A stretch of DNA of 7,989 nt from Candidatus Shapirobacteria bacterium (GTDB lineage Bacteria > Patescibacteriota > Microgenomatia > UBA12405): assembly GCA_003542615.1 (NCBI GenBank), contig DPKG01000008.1, positions 1-7,989 on the forward strand, read 5' to 3'. Position numbers and translations under genes: made by a program. Under the pieces are notes generated by a model. It was not told where the DNA came from, searched no databases, and was given only the letters and a program-made list of their open reading frames with translations. Numbering within the stretch: position 1 is the stretch's first letter; every line of letters begins with the position of its first letter. Shown here one piece after another: positions 1 through 5,856 of this stretch.

Positions 1-132
1 ATCCGTGACACTTATGCCTTTCCACTAAATTCAAACGGAGTCGATTTGTTGATGAACTCTCCTTCTGCCGTCGATACTAAACAACTTGATGATGTTGGTT
101 TAATGATCAAACCAACCGCCAACAAAAAATGA
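1..132 (+). CDS. 3' end of an unrecognised protein gene
   Basis: Frame 1 is open from the window edge to a TGA at 130-132, giving the last 43 residues of a protein (from IRDTYAFPLNSNG to the Lys-rich end IKPTANKK). I do not recognise the family from this short tail, and no transmembrane or catalytic motif is visible in it. Its stop overlaps the start of the next gene in the classic ATGA arrangement (129-132). This suggests the two genes are co-transcribed and translationally coupled, and it supports the frame being real. The codon choice (many ACC, GCC and GAT, few rare codons) is like that of the following gene. The start and most of the gene lie outside the window. Confidence 0.7.
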   Translation: MRDTYAFPLNSNGVDLLMNSPSAVDTKQLDDVGLMIKPTANKK

Positions 133-1064
133 ACTATGTTTTTATCCAAAAAAATCGGATATTTTTTTTAGCCATAGTTTTACTTCTATTACTAATTCTT
201 TTCTTCTTACCATCTTTTTCCTCCTGGAATAATTCTACCGTCAAAAACACTTCTTCTTCAGCTATCAATTTACTAAATTATCAACATCCGCCCATTCCCC
301 AGGTAGATAAAACTGCCGTCAAACCGGCCATATCCACACCATATTATATTCTTGTCGATGTTGATACCAATAAGATATTACTTTCAAATAATCCCAATTC
401 CCGTATATATCCCGCATCTGTTACCAAGTTGGCAACCGCCCTAACCGCTCTAAATATTTATCCTCTAGATGAAGTTATTACCGTCAAACAGGAATATAAC
501 GAAGGCAAAGTCATGGAATTGAAGGCCAACGAAAAAATTACCATTCGATCGCTGGTAAATGCTTTATTAATATATTCCGCCAATGATGCCGCCTTTAATT
601 TGGCCACTCACAATTCAGACGGAATTTCCGGTTTTGTATCTGAGATGAATAAATTAGCCCAAAACAACGGTCTTAAAAATACTCATTTTACCAATGTCGA
701 CGGTCTCCACCACCCGGATCACTATTCCACTCCTTATGATTTGGCTCAACTTGGTCGTTCAGCTCTCAAACTAGAAACCATCCGCGATACCGTCAAAAAA
801 ACCAATCTGACCGTCACTGATGTCGATGGCTATTATATTCATACCCTGACTACCACCAACGAACTTCTCGGTATTGTCCCCGAAATAGAAGGCCTAAAAA
901 CCGGTTGGACTCCCGAAGCCGATGGCTGTTTCGTTGGTTTGATAAATTTTAAAGGACATTATTTAATTAGTGTTGTTGCTGTCAGCCAGGATCGTTTCGG
1001 CGACACCCAAAAAATAATTGACTGGACCAAAAAATACGTTTACTACCAAAAATACCAACCCTGA
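129..1064 (+). CDS. dacA: D-alanyl-D-alanine carboxypeptidase (peptidase S11, DacA/PBP5-like)
   Basis: Serine D,D-peptidase that removes the terminal D-Ala from peptidoglycan pentapeptides outside the membrane and so limits cross-linking. All three active-site motifs of the penicillin-binding fold are present in order: S97-V-T-K100 (nucleophile and general base), S150-A-N152 and K257-T-G259. A strongly hydrophobic helix at about residues 11-30 is best read as a signal anchor, followed by a Ser/Thr/Asn/Pro-rich stretch to about residue 70. At 311 aa it holds only the catalytic domain; the C-terminal beta domain and amphipathic tail of E. coli PBP5 are absent, so the anchor is N-terminal. The ATG overlaps the stop of the preceding gene, so it probably has no promoter of its own. 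Family assignment is firm; the symbol is by family only, and a related S11 role (DacF-like) is possible. Confidence 0.92.
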   Translation: MNYVFIQKNRIFFLAIVLLLLLILFFLPSFSSWNNSTVKNTSSSAINLLNYQHPPIPQVDKTAVKPAISTPYYILVDVDTNKILLSNNPNSRIYPASVTKLATALTALNIYPLDEVITVKQEYNEGKVMELKANEKITIRSLVNALLIYSANDAAFNLATHNSDGISGFVSEMNKLAQNNGLKNTHFTNVDGLHHPDHYSTPYDLAQLGRSALKLETIRDTVKKTNLTVTDVDGYYIHTLTTTNELLGIVPEIEGLKTGWTPEADGCFVGLINFKGHYLISVVAVSQDRFGDTQKIIDWTKKYVYYQKYQP

Positions 1065-2102
1065 TTATTGTAGATACTCATCAATTACCGCCGGTACATA
1101 AGCCGTAAAATTATCATCGCCCTCAAACACATATACTGGTTGCATAAAATTTGTCAAAGTTGTCGGCTCAAAATAAGCCAAATAAATTCTTCGAATGATT
1201 ACACTATTACCATTAGTATCCAAGGCCGGCCAATATTGCCCGTTTTTTAATTCCCCCATGGCTGTATCAACGGTTTTAATCGGATAAGTCGAAAAAGAAT
1301 CTCTTCCGATATTCGCGTATTTATAATTTACTTCCACCAGTCTTTTAGTTTCCACGCTGGCTCCCGATATCAATATTGAAATTGCCGATTCTCCCGGCTT
1401 ATCTGTCATTATTTTAAAATCTTTATCAATATTTTCTCTAAAAAAGTCAACTCGAATTATATTGGCTTCAGACAAAGAGGACACCGGTTTAAGACCATCA
1501 AAATTAATTTTCCAAAAACTAGCTGTCTTCTCTCCATTTTTCAAATCATCTGCGTACTTATTTCCTGCAGATAAATAAGACTCAGCAATTACTATAGCTT
1601 CTTCCTTACTTGGCATATTATTTGGATTCAACAACAACTGGTCATTCAAATACGGATAACTCATTTTAAAACTTCCATCCAATATGTTCATCGTCAGAGT
1701 CTGATTGTTTACGTTATTTCTAAATTCATAAATATTTGTTTTCACCGGAGTCGGTTCATTGGAAAATCCCAATTGTCTGGCAGTTTGTTTATCATTTTCC
1801 AAAGCCAAAAAAGAATCAATCGGTCGATACACCACAAAAACCTTGGCCTGGTCCTTAAATTTTGGAATTTCATCCCCCGGTAATTGAAAAGTAAAAGTTT
1901 TCTTTTCAAATTGCTTATCGGGAAAAATAACTTTTGGAATAATTCCGTACTTTACAGTTGGCGCAACATAAGGCGGATTTGCCGCCTGATACATTTTGAT
2001 TAACCCTGTTGTCACCGACCATAATATCATCAATCCAATCACTCCAATCCCGCCAAATTTTATTATATTTCTACTGACATAGGCTGTATAGGTCAACGAC
2101 AT
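1065..2102 (-). CDS. single-pass membrane protein of unknown function with large extracellular domain
   Basis: The 345-aa product has a short basic N-terminus, one hydrophobic helix at about residues 16-37, and a hydrophilic remainder expected outside the cell. I do not recognise a named family. The last 45 residues, with YLAYFEP then PVYVFEGDDNFTAYVPAV, look like a beta-rich closing module, loosely like PepSY/YycH-type extracytoplasmic domains; that is only an impression. No cysteines and no catalytic motif are evident. Its TAA (1065-1067 on the plus strand) directly follows the TGA of the convergent carboxypeptidase gene with no base between. It is divergent from gltX, with a shared promoter zone of at most 35 bp. 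The ATG has no Shine-Dalgarno sequence, but an extended -10 lies six bases before it, so a leaderless transcript is likely. Confidence 0.85.
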   Translation of the reverse strand: MSLTYTAYVSRNIIKFGGIGVIGLMILWSVTTGLIKMYQAANPPYVAPTVKYGIIPKVIFPDKQFEKKTFTFQLPGDEIPKFKDQAKVFVVYRPIDSFLALENDKQTARQLGFSNEPTPVKTNIYEFRNNVNNQTLTMNILDGSFKMSYPYLNDQLLLNPNNMPSKEEAIVIAESYLSAGNKYADDLKNGEKTASFWKINFDGLKPVSSLSEANIIRVDFFRENIDKDFKIMTDKPGESAISILISGASVETKRLVEVNYKYANIGRDSFSTYPIKTVDTAMGELKNGQYWPALDTNGNSVIIRRIYLAYFEPTTLTNFMQPVYVFEGDDNFTAYVPAVIDEYLQ

Positions 2103-2108
2103 AAAAAT

Positions 2109-2117
2109 ATTCTACCA
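2109..2117 (-). promoter_or_regulatory. extended -10 promoter for the minus-strand gene, leaderless
   Basis: Reading the minus strand, TGGTAGAAT fits the extended -10 consensus TGnTAnnnT. Exactly six bases (ATTTTT) separate it from the ATG at 2102, so the usual initiation point falls on the A of the start codon. No ribosome-binding sequence is present. There is no room for a separate leader, because the divergent gltX promoter begins seven bases away. Confidence 0.55.
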
Positions 2118-2123
2118 GTTCAA

Positions 2124-2132
2124 TGCTAAAAT
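2124..2132 (+). promoter_or_regulatory. extended -10 promoter for gltX, leaderless
   Basis: TGCTAAAAT fits TGnTAnnnT. Five bases separate it from the ATG at 2138, so transcription should begin at or next to that start codon. This favours the 2138 ATG over the upstream ATG at 2123, which overlaps the promoter element itself. No convincing -35 box is visible, as is usual for extended -10 promoters. Confidence 0.55.
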
Positions 2133-2137
2133 ATGCC

Positions 2138-3589
2138 ATGTCAGAAACCAAAATTTTCCGTAGCCGCATGGCTCCCAGCCCTACCGGCGATATTCATATC
2201 GGTACCCTCCGTACCGGTCTTTATGCTTATGCTCTAGCCAAGCAAAACAATGGGCAATTCATTTTAAGAATCGAAGACACCGATCAAAAACGCCTGGTAC
2301 CGGGTGCTGCCGACAGGACCCTTCAAGTATTTAAAGATTTTGCACTAATGTACGATGAAGGTCCCGATATTGGCGGTCCTTTTGGTCCTTATACCCAAAC
2401 CGAAAGGCTAGACATTTACCAAAAATATATCAAAGAACTTTTAGAATCCGGCCATGCTTACCATTGTTTTTGTACCCAAGACAGGCTAAATGAAGTCCGT
2501 GCAACCCAAAAAGCCGCCAAAAAAGTTCCCAAATATGACCGTCATTGTCTCAATTTGTCAAAAGATGAAATTCAAAAAAATCTCGACAACAAAATTCCTT
2601 ATGTAATCAGGATGAAAATTCCCGACAACGAAACTATTGTTTTTGAAGATCTGGTTCGTGGTCAAATCAAATTTAATTCCAATGATCTAGACGATCAGGT
2701 TTTAGTCAAATCAAACGGTATTCCCACCTATCACTTTGCCGTTGTTGTTGACGATCATTTGATGCAAATCAGTCACATCATCAGATCGGATGAATGGATT
2801 TCTTCGACTCCCAAACATGTTTTACTTTATCGTTATTTTGGCTGGGAACTTCCCAAAATTGCCCATCTTACGGTACTCCTCGATCCTACTCATCCGGGCA
2901 AAATGAGCAAACGTTATGGTTCGGTCTTTGCCCGACAATTTTTAGATGACGGTTATCTTCCAGACGCTATGTTAAATTTTTTGATGCTTTTAGGCTGGAA
3001 TCCCGGAGACGACAGGGAATTATTTACCCTAAAGGAGTTTGTCAAAGAATTTAGCATTGACCGTCTTCACAAAAAGGCTGCCATTTTTGACCGCAAAAAA
3101 CTGGATTATTTCAACGGTCTTTACATCCGCCAAAAATCCGACAACGAACTAGTCAAATTGCTCAAACCATTTATTCCCCAAGCATCCGACGAAATTCTTC
3201 AAAAAATTATCCCTTTGGTCAAAGAACGCATGGTCACCCTCAAACAAGCTGCCAACCAAACCAAATTTTTGTTTGAAGATCTCAACTACAATGGTGACTT
3301 ACTTACTCTCAAAGTTGATTCCGACACCGCCAAAAACATGCTTCAAAAATCTATCGATATCATTAACCAATTTGATTCTCTAAAAGATTCAGATATAGAA
3401 AATTTAAAAAACAAATTCCAAAAAACTATAGAGGATAATAATTGGAAAGTAGGGGATTTCTTTATGGTATTTCGCGTTGCCATTACCGGAAGCGGACAGA
3501 CTCCTCCAATTGTCGAAAGTCTGCCGCTTTTAGGCAATACAAAAACACTAAAAAATTTAAATCTGGCCTTATCCAAATTATCCCCATAA
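2138..3589 (+). CDS. gltX: glutamyl-tRNA synthetase
   Basis: Class I aminoacyl-tRNA synthetase that charges tRNA-Glu (and tRNA-Gln if the enzyme is non-discriminating) in the cytoplasm. Numbered from the ATG at 2138 (483 aa, close to the usual bacterial length): APSPTG followed by the HIGH-type motif H20-I-G-T, the RIEDTD strand, and the KMSKR loop at 255-259. Cys110-x-Cys112 and Cys137 match the spacing of the zinc-ligand cysteines of the E. coli enzyme, although the fourth ligand is not obvious. The C-terminal third is the helical anticodon-binding region. A longer start at ATG 2123 adds five residues but overlaps the predicted -10 element, and bacterial GluRS proteins normally have only about 5-11 residues before APSPTG, so I prefer 2138. 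Whether it also mischarges tRNA-Gln cannot be told from sequence alone. Confidence 0.96.
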   Translation: MSETKIFRSRMAPSPTGDIHIGTLRTGLYAYALAKQNNGQFILRIEDTDQKRLVPGAADRTLQVFKDFALMYDEGPDIGGPFGPYTQTERLDIYQKYIKELLESGHAYHCFCTQDRLNEVRATQKAAKKVPKYDRHCLNLSKDEIQKNLDNKIPYVIRMKIPDNETIVFEDLVRGQIKFNSNDLDDQVLVKSNGIPTYHFAVVVDDHLMQISHIIRSDEWISSTPKHVLLYRYFGWELPKIAHLTVLLDPTHPGKMSKRYGSVFARQFLDDGYLPDAMLNFLMLLGWNPGDDRELFTLKEFVKEFSIDRLHKKAAIFDRKKLDYFNGLYIRQKSDNELVKLLKPFIPQASDEILQKIIPLVKERMVTLKQAANQTKFLFEDLNYNGDLLTLKVDSDTAKNMLQKSIDIINQFDSLKDSDIENLKNKFQKTIEDNNWKVGDFFMVFRVAITGSGQTPPIVESLPLLGNTKTLKNLNLALSKLSP

Positions 3590-3594
3590 CATTT

Positions 3595-3603
3595 TGTTAA
3601 ACT
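3595..3603 (+). promoter_or_regulatory. extended -10 promoter for the lamin-tail-like gene, leaderless
   Basis: TGTTAAACT fits TGnTAnnnT. It lies in the 20-bp gap after gltX and is followed by six bases (TTAAAA) before the GTG at 3610, so initiation is predicted on the G of the start codon. No Shine-Dalgarno sequence is present. This is the third gene in the window with the same geometry. Confidence 0.5.
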
Positions 3604-3609
3604 TTAAAA

Positions 3610-4758
3610 GTGCTAATTTTCTTAATCGCGCTATTTTATTTAATTTTTGCTTCACCATCACAAGCTGCCCCTAGAATATGTAAATTCCATGCCCAAGATA
3701 CCAGTGATTGGGTCGAAGTTTGCAGCGACACCGGAACTACTATCGATTTAAGTTCCTACTATATCGCCGACCAGGAACAAACCAACAAAAAATATCTAAA
3801 TTGCACTTTTAACACCGCTATCAACATTCCTTTATCAAACATTCTAAATAATGGTGGCGATATTATTTCTCTTGTCGAAATCTCCACCGGTACCGTTGTT
3901 TCTTCTGTTCGTTATTGCGACAGTAGTATTAGTCCCTGTCCTTCCGACAGTGATGTTGTCGACATCAAAAACTCTCTTTGCGGCTTAATTGGCCCCGATG
4001 ATTCCCGTACGGTCAGTAGTGATTCTGCTATTTGTCTACCGCTTCCTGCAGTTTGTTCCGTCTCATCTGTTGCCCCTTCACCCACCTCCCCACCCTCATC
4101 ATCTGTCTCAGCAAATTTAGATACTTCTATCACAAATTTAAATTCATCGGCTAATTTAGGTCAAAATCTAACCCTATCTTTTTCTATTTCCAGTAATTTA
4201 CCAAATACTGAGTTTTACATAAAAGCCTTTGGTGGCGTAAACGATGATTACTCCATTGAGACTCAAAACAACTCCAATTGGTACAACTACAATTCCGCCT
4301 GGGTAGACTTACCCAAAATAAAAACCGGATCAGATGGTAAATATTCCGGCCAAATTACCATCCGACCAAAATCCGACAAAGAAATCGGTAATTATCGGGT
4401 TCAGATAAAAGTACGCCGTACTGACGGCTCAATCGAAAAAATCAGCGGTATTAATTATCTTTCCGTCTCATCCTCTCCGACTTCCGTCCCCACCCTTACT
4501 CCCACCCCTACCGCCTCCATCACTCCCACCTTCACTCCTACCCCTACCCCCACCGAAACCCCACTACCTACCGATATTTCAGAATCCAGCGTCCTGGCCG
4601 CCTCCGACACCAATCCGGATCTTACCTCCACTCCCACCCCCGCTTCAAAATCTTTTCCCAAAATAAACATCCCAGTTGTTTTAATGAGTCTCGGATCCCT
4701 TCTTCTTCTCACCCCTTTAGTTATTACCAAGTTTTCCCATGCCCAAAAAGTTAATTAA
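3610..4758 (+). CDS. secreted lamin-tail-like protein with Ig-like domain, Thr-Pro stalk and C-terminal membrane anchor
   Basis: A 382-aa surface protein. Order: signal peptide at about 1-19 (hydrophobic, then SPSQA before the likely cut); a cysteine-rich module at about 20-150 with all eight cysteines (24, 38, 65, 103, 110, 124, 142, 149), containing WVEVCSDTGTTIDLSSYYIAD, which resembles the lamin-tail (LTD) pattern of strand, 'DLSxxY', strand; a Ser/Pro linker; a beta-sandwich-like domain at about 168-286; a Thr-Pro stalk at about 294-320; and a transmembrane helix at about 352-373 with a short basic tail. The even cysteine count suggests disulfides outside the cell. The GTG start is well supported because no ATG occurs in the frame until codon 359. 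Its end overlaps the VanZ-like gene by 20 bp. The role is probably adhesion or surface scaffolding (inference); LTD assignment is moderate. Confidence 0.85.
   Translation: MLIFLIALFYLIFASPSQAAPRICKFHAQDTSDWVEVCSDTGTTIDLSSYYIADQEQTNKKYLNCTFNTAINIPLSNILNNGGDIISLVEISTGTVVSSVRYCDSSISPCPSDSDVVDIKNSLCGLIGPDDSRTVSSDSAICLPLPAVCSVSSVAPSPTSPPSSSVSANLDTSITNLNSSANLGQNLTLSFSISSNLPNTEFYIKAFGGVNDDYSIETQNNSNWYNYNSAWVDLPKIKTGSDGKYSGQITIRPKSDKEIGNYRVQIKVRRTDGSIEKISGINYLSVSSSPTSVPTLTPTPTASITPTFTPTPTPTETPLPTDISESSVLAASDTNPDLTSTPTPASKSFPKINIPVVLMSLGSLLLLTPLVITKFSHAQKVN
4489..4569 (+). repeat. Thr-Pro-encoding low-complexity tract
   Basis: Degenerate C/A/T-rich tandem codons (ACTCCC, ACCCCT and similar) encode the Pro-Thr stalk of the lamin-tail-like protein. 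The coding strand is almost free of G here. Such tracts are prone to length variation and to misassembly. Confidence 0.75.
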
Positions 4759-5107
4759 ATTTATCCCGGCTTTATTGTGGATGATATTTATTTTTTATCT
4801 ATCCTCCAGTCCTACTGACATTGTTCCGGGTACCGATACCCAACGTTTTATTTTTTTCAAATCACTTCATTTAACCGAATATGCCATCCTTTTTATTCTT
4901 GTCGAGTATGCTATTGGTAAATTTTCTCATAGCCTGATTATTTCCGCTCTTTACTCCATCACCGATGAAATCCATCAGCTATTTGTCCCCGGCCGTCATG
5001 GCAAATTTACCGACATCATAATTGATCTGACCGGAATTTTTCTTGGATTAATTTTTTTAAAAATATTTTTCACCCACCCCGGCCTCAAAAAACTCTTCCG
5101 ACGTTAA
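4739..5107 (+). CDS. VanZ-family membrane protein
   Basis: A 122-aa integral membrane protein with about four hydrophobic segments (roughly 7-22, 44-60, 62-74, 94-112). It carries the family's conserved pattern: W14 and the FYLSS edge of helix 1, H44 with E47-Y48 in helix 2, and the signature TDEIHQLFVPGRHG (75-88) with D92 and D96 before the last helix. VanZ itself gives low-level teicoplanin resistance, but most relatives have no proven role and resistance should not be assumed. The length is typical of the compact members. The ATG lies inside the 3' end of the preceding gene (20-bp overlap, different frame), which points to translational coupling in one transcript. The last residues are basic, as expected for a cytoplasmic end. 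Confidence 0.88.
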   Translation: MPKKLIKFIPALLWMIFIFYLSSSPTDIVPGTDTQRFIFFKSLHLTEYAILFILVEYAIGKFSHSLIISALYSITDEIHQLFVPGRHGKFTDIIIDLTGIFLGLIFLKIFFTHPGLKKLFRR

Positions 5108-5235
5108 GTATTACCTGACTGTTACTAAATTCTTTTCGTAATCTAATTTAGAAACTTTAATATCTATCATGTAGTTTCTGTAATAAAAATTACCCTAGTT
5201 TGATCAATCTTACCTAAGCTTAGTGTTTTATTTAA
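5108..5235 (+). promoter_or_regulatory. leader region with serial inverted repeats upstream of fibre-like gene 1
   Basis: This AT-rich gap has no gene but a series of inverted repeats: CTAAATT (5125-5131) with AATTTAG (5145-5151); AGAAACT (5150-5156) with AGTTTCT (5173-5179); GTAAT (5180-5184) with ATTAC (5189-5193), loop AAAA; and the perfect palindrome CTAAGCTTAG (5214-5223), about 14 bases before the ribosome-binding site. The first two overlap by two bases and so compete. I see no clear promoter; TTGATC at 5200-5205 could be part of a weak -35. No T-tract follows any stem, so these do not look like terminators. Confidence 0.4.
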
Positions 5236-5245
5236 AAGGAGGTGA
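5236..5245 (+). promoter_or_regulatory. full-length Shine-Dalgarno of fibre-like gene 1
   Basis: AAGGAGGTGA is complementary over ten bases to the canonical 3' end of bacterial 16S rRNA (TCACCTCCTT). AGGAGG ends nine bases before the TTG start at 5252, which fixes this unusual start. The same leader, extended to AAGGAGGTGAATATT, precedes the gene at 7265, while most other genes here lack any such site. Confidence 0.85.
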
Positions 5246-5251
5246 ATATTT

Positions 5252-5809
5252 TTGAAAAAAATTATATTTAGTTTTCTGGCGATTGCCTTAACTATCGGTG
5301 TGGTCTCTGGTACCGCCTATGCTTTATTTTTTGACACCGCTACCGTAGCTGGTATTTCTGTTACCGCCGGTAGTGCCGATATCAAAATTTCCGGTGACGG
5401 CGAAACTTATGTCGACAATGCTCCCAATATCGGTGTAAATATTACCGATATATTTCCTGGTTATCAAATGAATGACAATTTCTTTATCCAAAATGTCAGT
5501 GCTTCAATCATTGGACTTGATATTACTGGTCAGCTTACCAGTGCCGGTGGAGATTGGGCTGCTTTGAGTCCCAAATTATGGCTCAAAATCGATGATGCCA
5601 CTGATCCGACTTTTACTACCGGTTGGCTAACCTTAGCTCAATGGAATAATGCTGCTATCAATTTACCCAGCAATCCATTGGCCCATAATACTTCTAGGGA
5701 ATACATAGCTAATTTTCAGGTAGATCCCGCCGCTACTAGTGCCGAAATTGCCGGTAAATCGCTTACCAATATAACCTTTGTACTTACTGGTACCCAGGTA
5801 GCACCTTAG
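5252..5809 (+). CDS. TasA/camelysin-like exported protein with SipW-type signal peptide
   Basis: A 185-aa predicted surface protein. Lys-Lys and a hydrophobic core (about 4-20) lead to GTAYALFFDTATVAGISVTAGSA (split here as GTAYALFFDT and ATVAGISVTAG), the typical SipW-dependent signal: a small residue before the cut (about A24), then F-x-D-T and a downstream G-x-x-x-x-A-G. In Bacillus, SipW cuts such precursors (TasA, TapA), and TasA polymerises into biofilm fibres. The mature part is beta-rich and Thr/Ser/Asn/Gly-rich, has no cysteine, and carries W102, W110, W125 and W131. Start TTG at 5252 is chosen because of the ideal ribosome-binding site and the MKK signal start. The gene lies 47 bp before the signal peptidase gene, which supports an enzyme-substrate pairing. 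Fibre formation is inferred, not shown. Confidence 0.85.
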   Translation: MKKIIFSFLAIALTIGVVSGTAYALFFDTATVAGISVTAGSADIKISGDGETYVDNAPNIGVNITDIFPGYQMNDNFFIQNVSASIIGLDITGQLTSAGGDWAALSPKLWLKIDDATDPTFTTGWLTLAQWNNAAINLPSNPLAHNTSREYIANFQVDPAATSAEIAGKSLTNITFVLTGTQVAP

Positions 5810-5823
5810 TTTTAAGGTTCTAT

Positions 5824-5851
5824 AGTTTGCAGAATTAATATTCTGCAAACT
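5824..5851 (+). promoter_or_regulatory. perfect 12-bp hairpin between fibre-like gene 1 and the signal peptidase gene
   Basis: AGTTTGCAGAAT (5824-5835) and ATTCTGCAAACT (5840-5851) are exact reverse complements around a four-base loop, TAAT. No T-tract follows, so it is a poor intrinsic terminator. It ends five bases before the ATG at 5857, where it would hide the initiation region or protect the upstream mRNA end. It probably sets the ratio between an abundant substrate and a scarce peptidase (inference). Confidence 0.75.
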
Positions 5852-5856
5852 CTTAG

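Noticed and set aside
130..1064. Recoded TGA (glycine, as in some CPR lineages)
   Set aside because: TGA at 130-132 and 1062-1064 end frames at sensible places (ATGA overlap; end of the carboxypeptidase domain), and no TGA interrupts any conserved domain.
3343..3576. Minus-strand open frame inside gltX
   Set aside because: Lies wholly antisense to the conserved C-terminal region of gltX, without a recognisable product.
3912..4133. Minus-strand acidic open frame
   Set aside because: Antisense to the cysteine-rich module of the lamin-tail-like gene; no start signal or family likeness.
4455..4730. Minus-strand frame encoding a Gly/Val-rich repeat protein
   Set aside because: It is the reverse complement of the Thr-Pro codons (ACC/CCC read as GGT/GGG-type codons); the repeat pattern is an artefact.
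4739..5107. Glycopeptide-resistance determinant
   Set aside because: The VanZ fold alone does not show resistance; no vanHAX-type or regulatory van genes are present.
5663..5848. Minus-strand frame at the end of fibre-like gene 1
   Set aside because: Overlaps the coding sequence and the 12-bp hairpin; no recognisable product.
5824..5851. Intrinsic terminator after fibre-like gene 1
   Set aside because: The stem is perfect but is followed by CTTAGATG, not by a T-tract; a regulatory or mRNA-stabilising role fits better.
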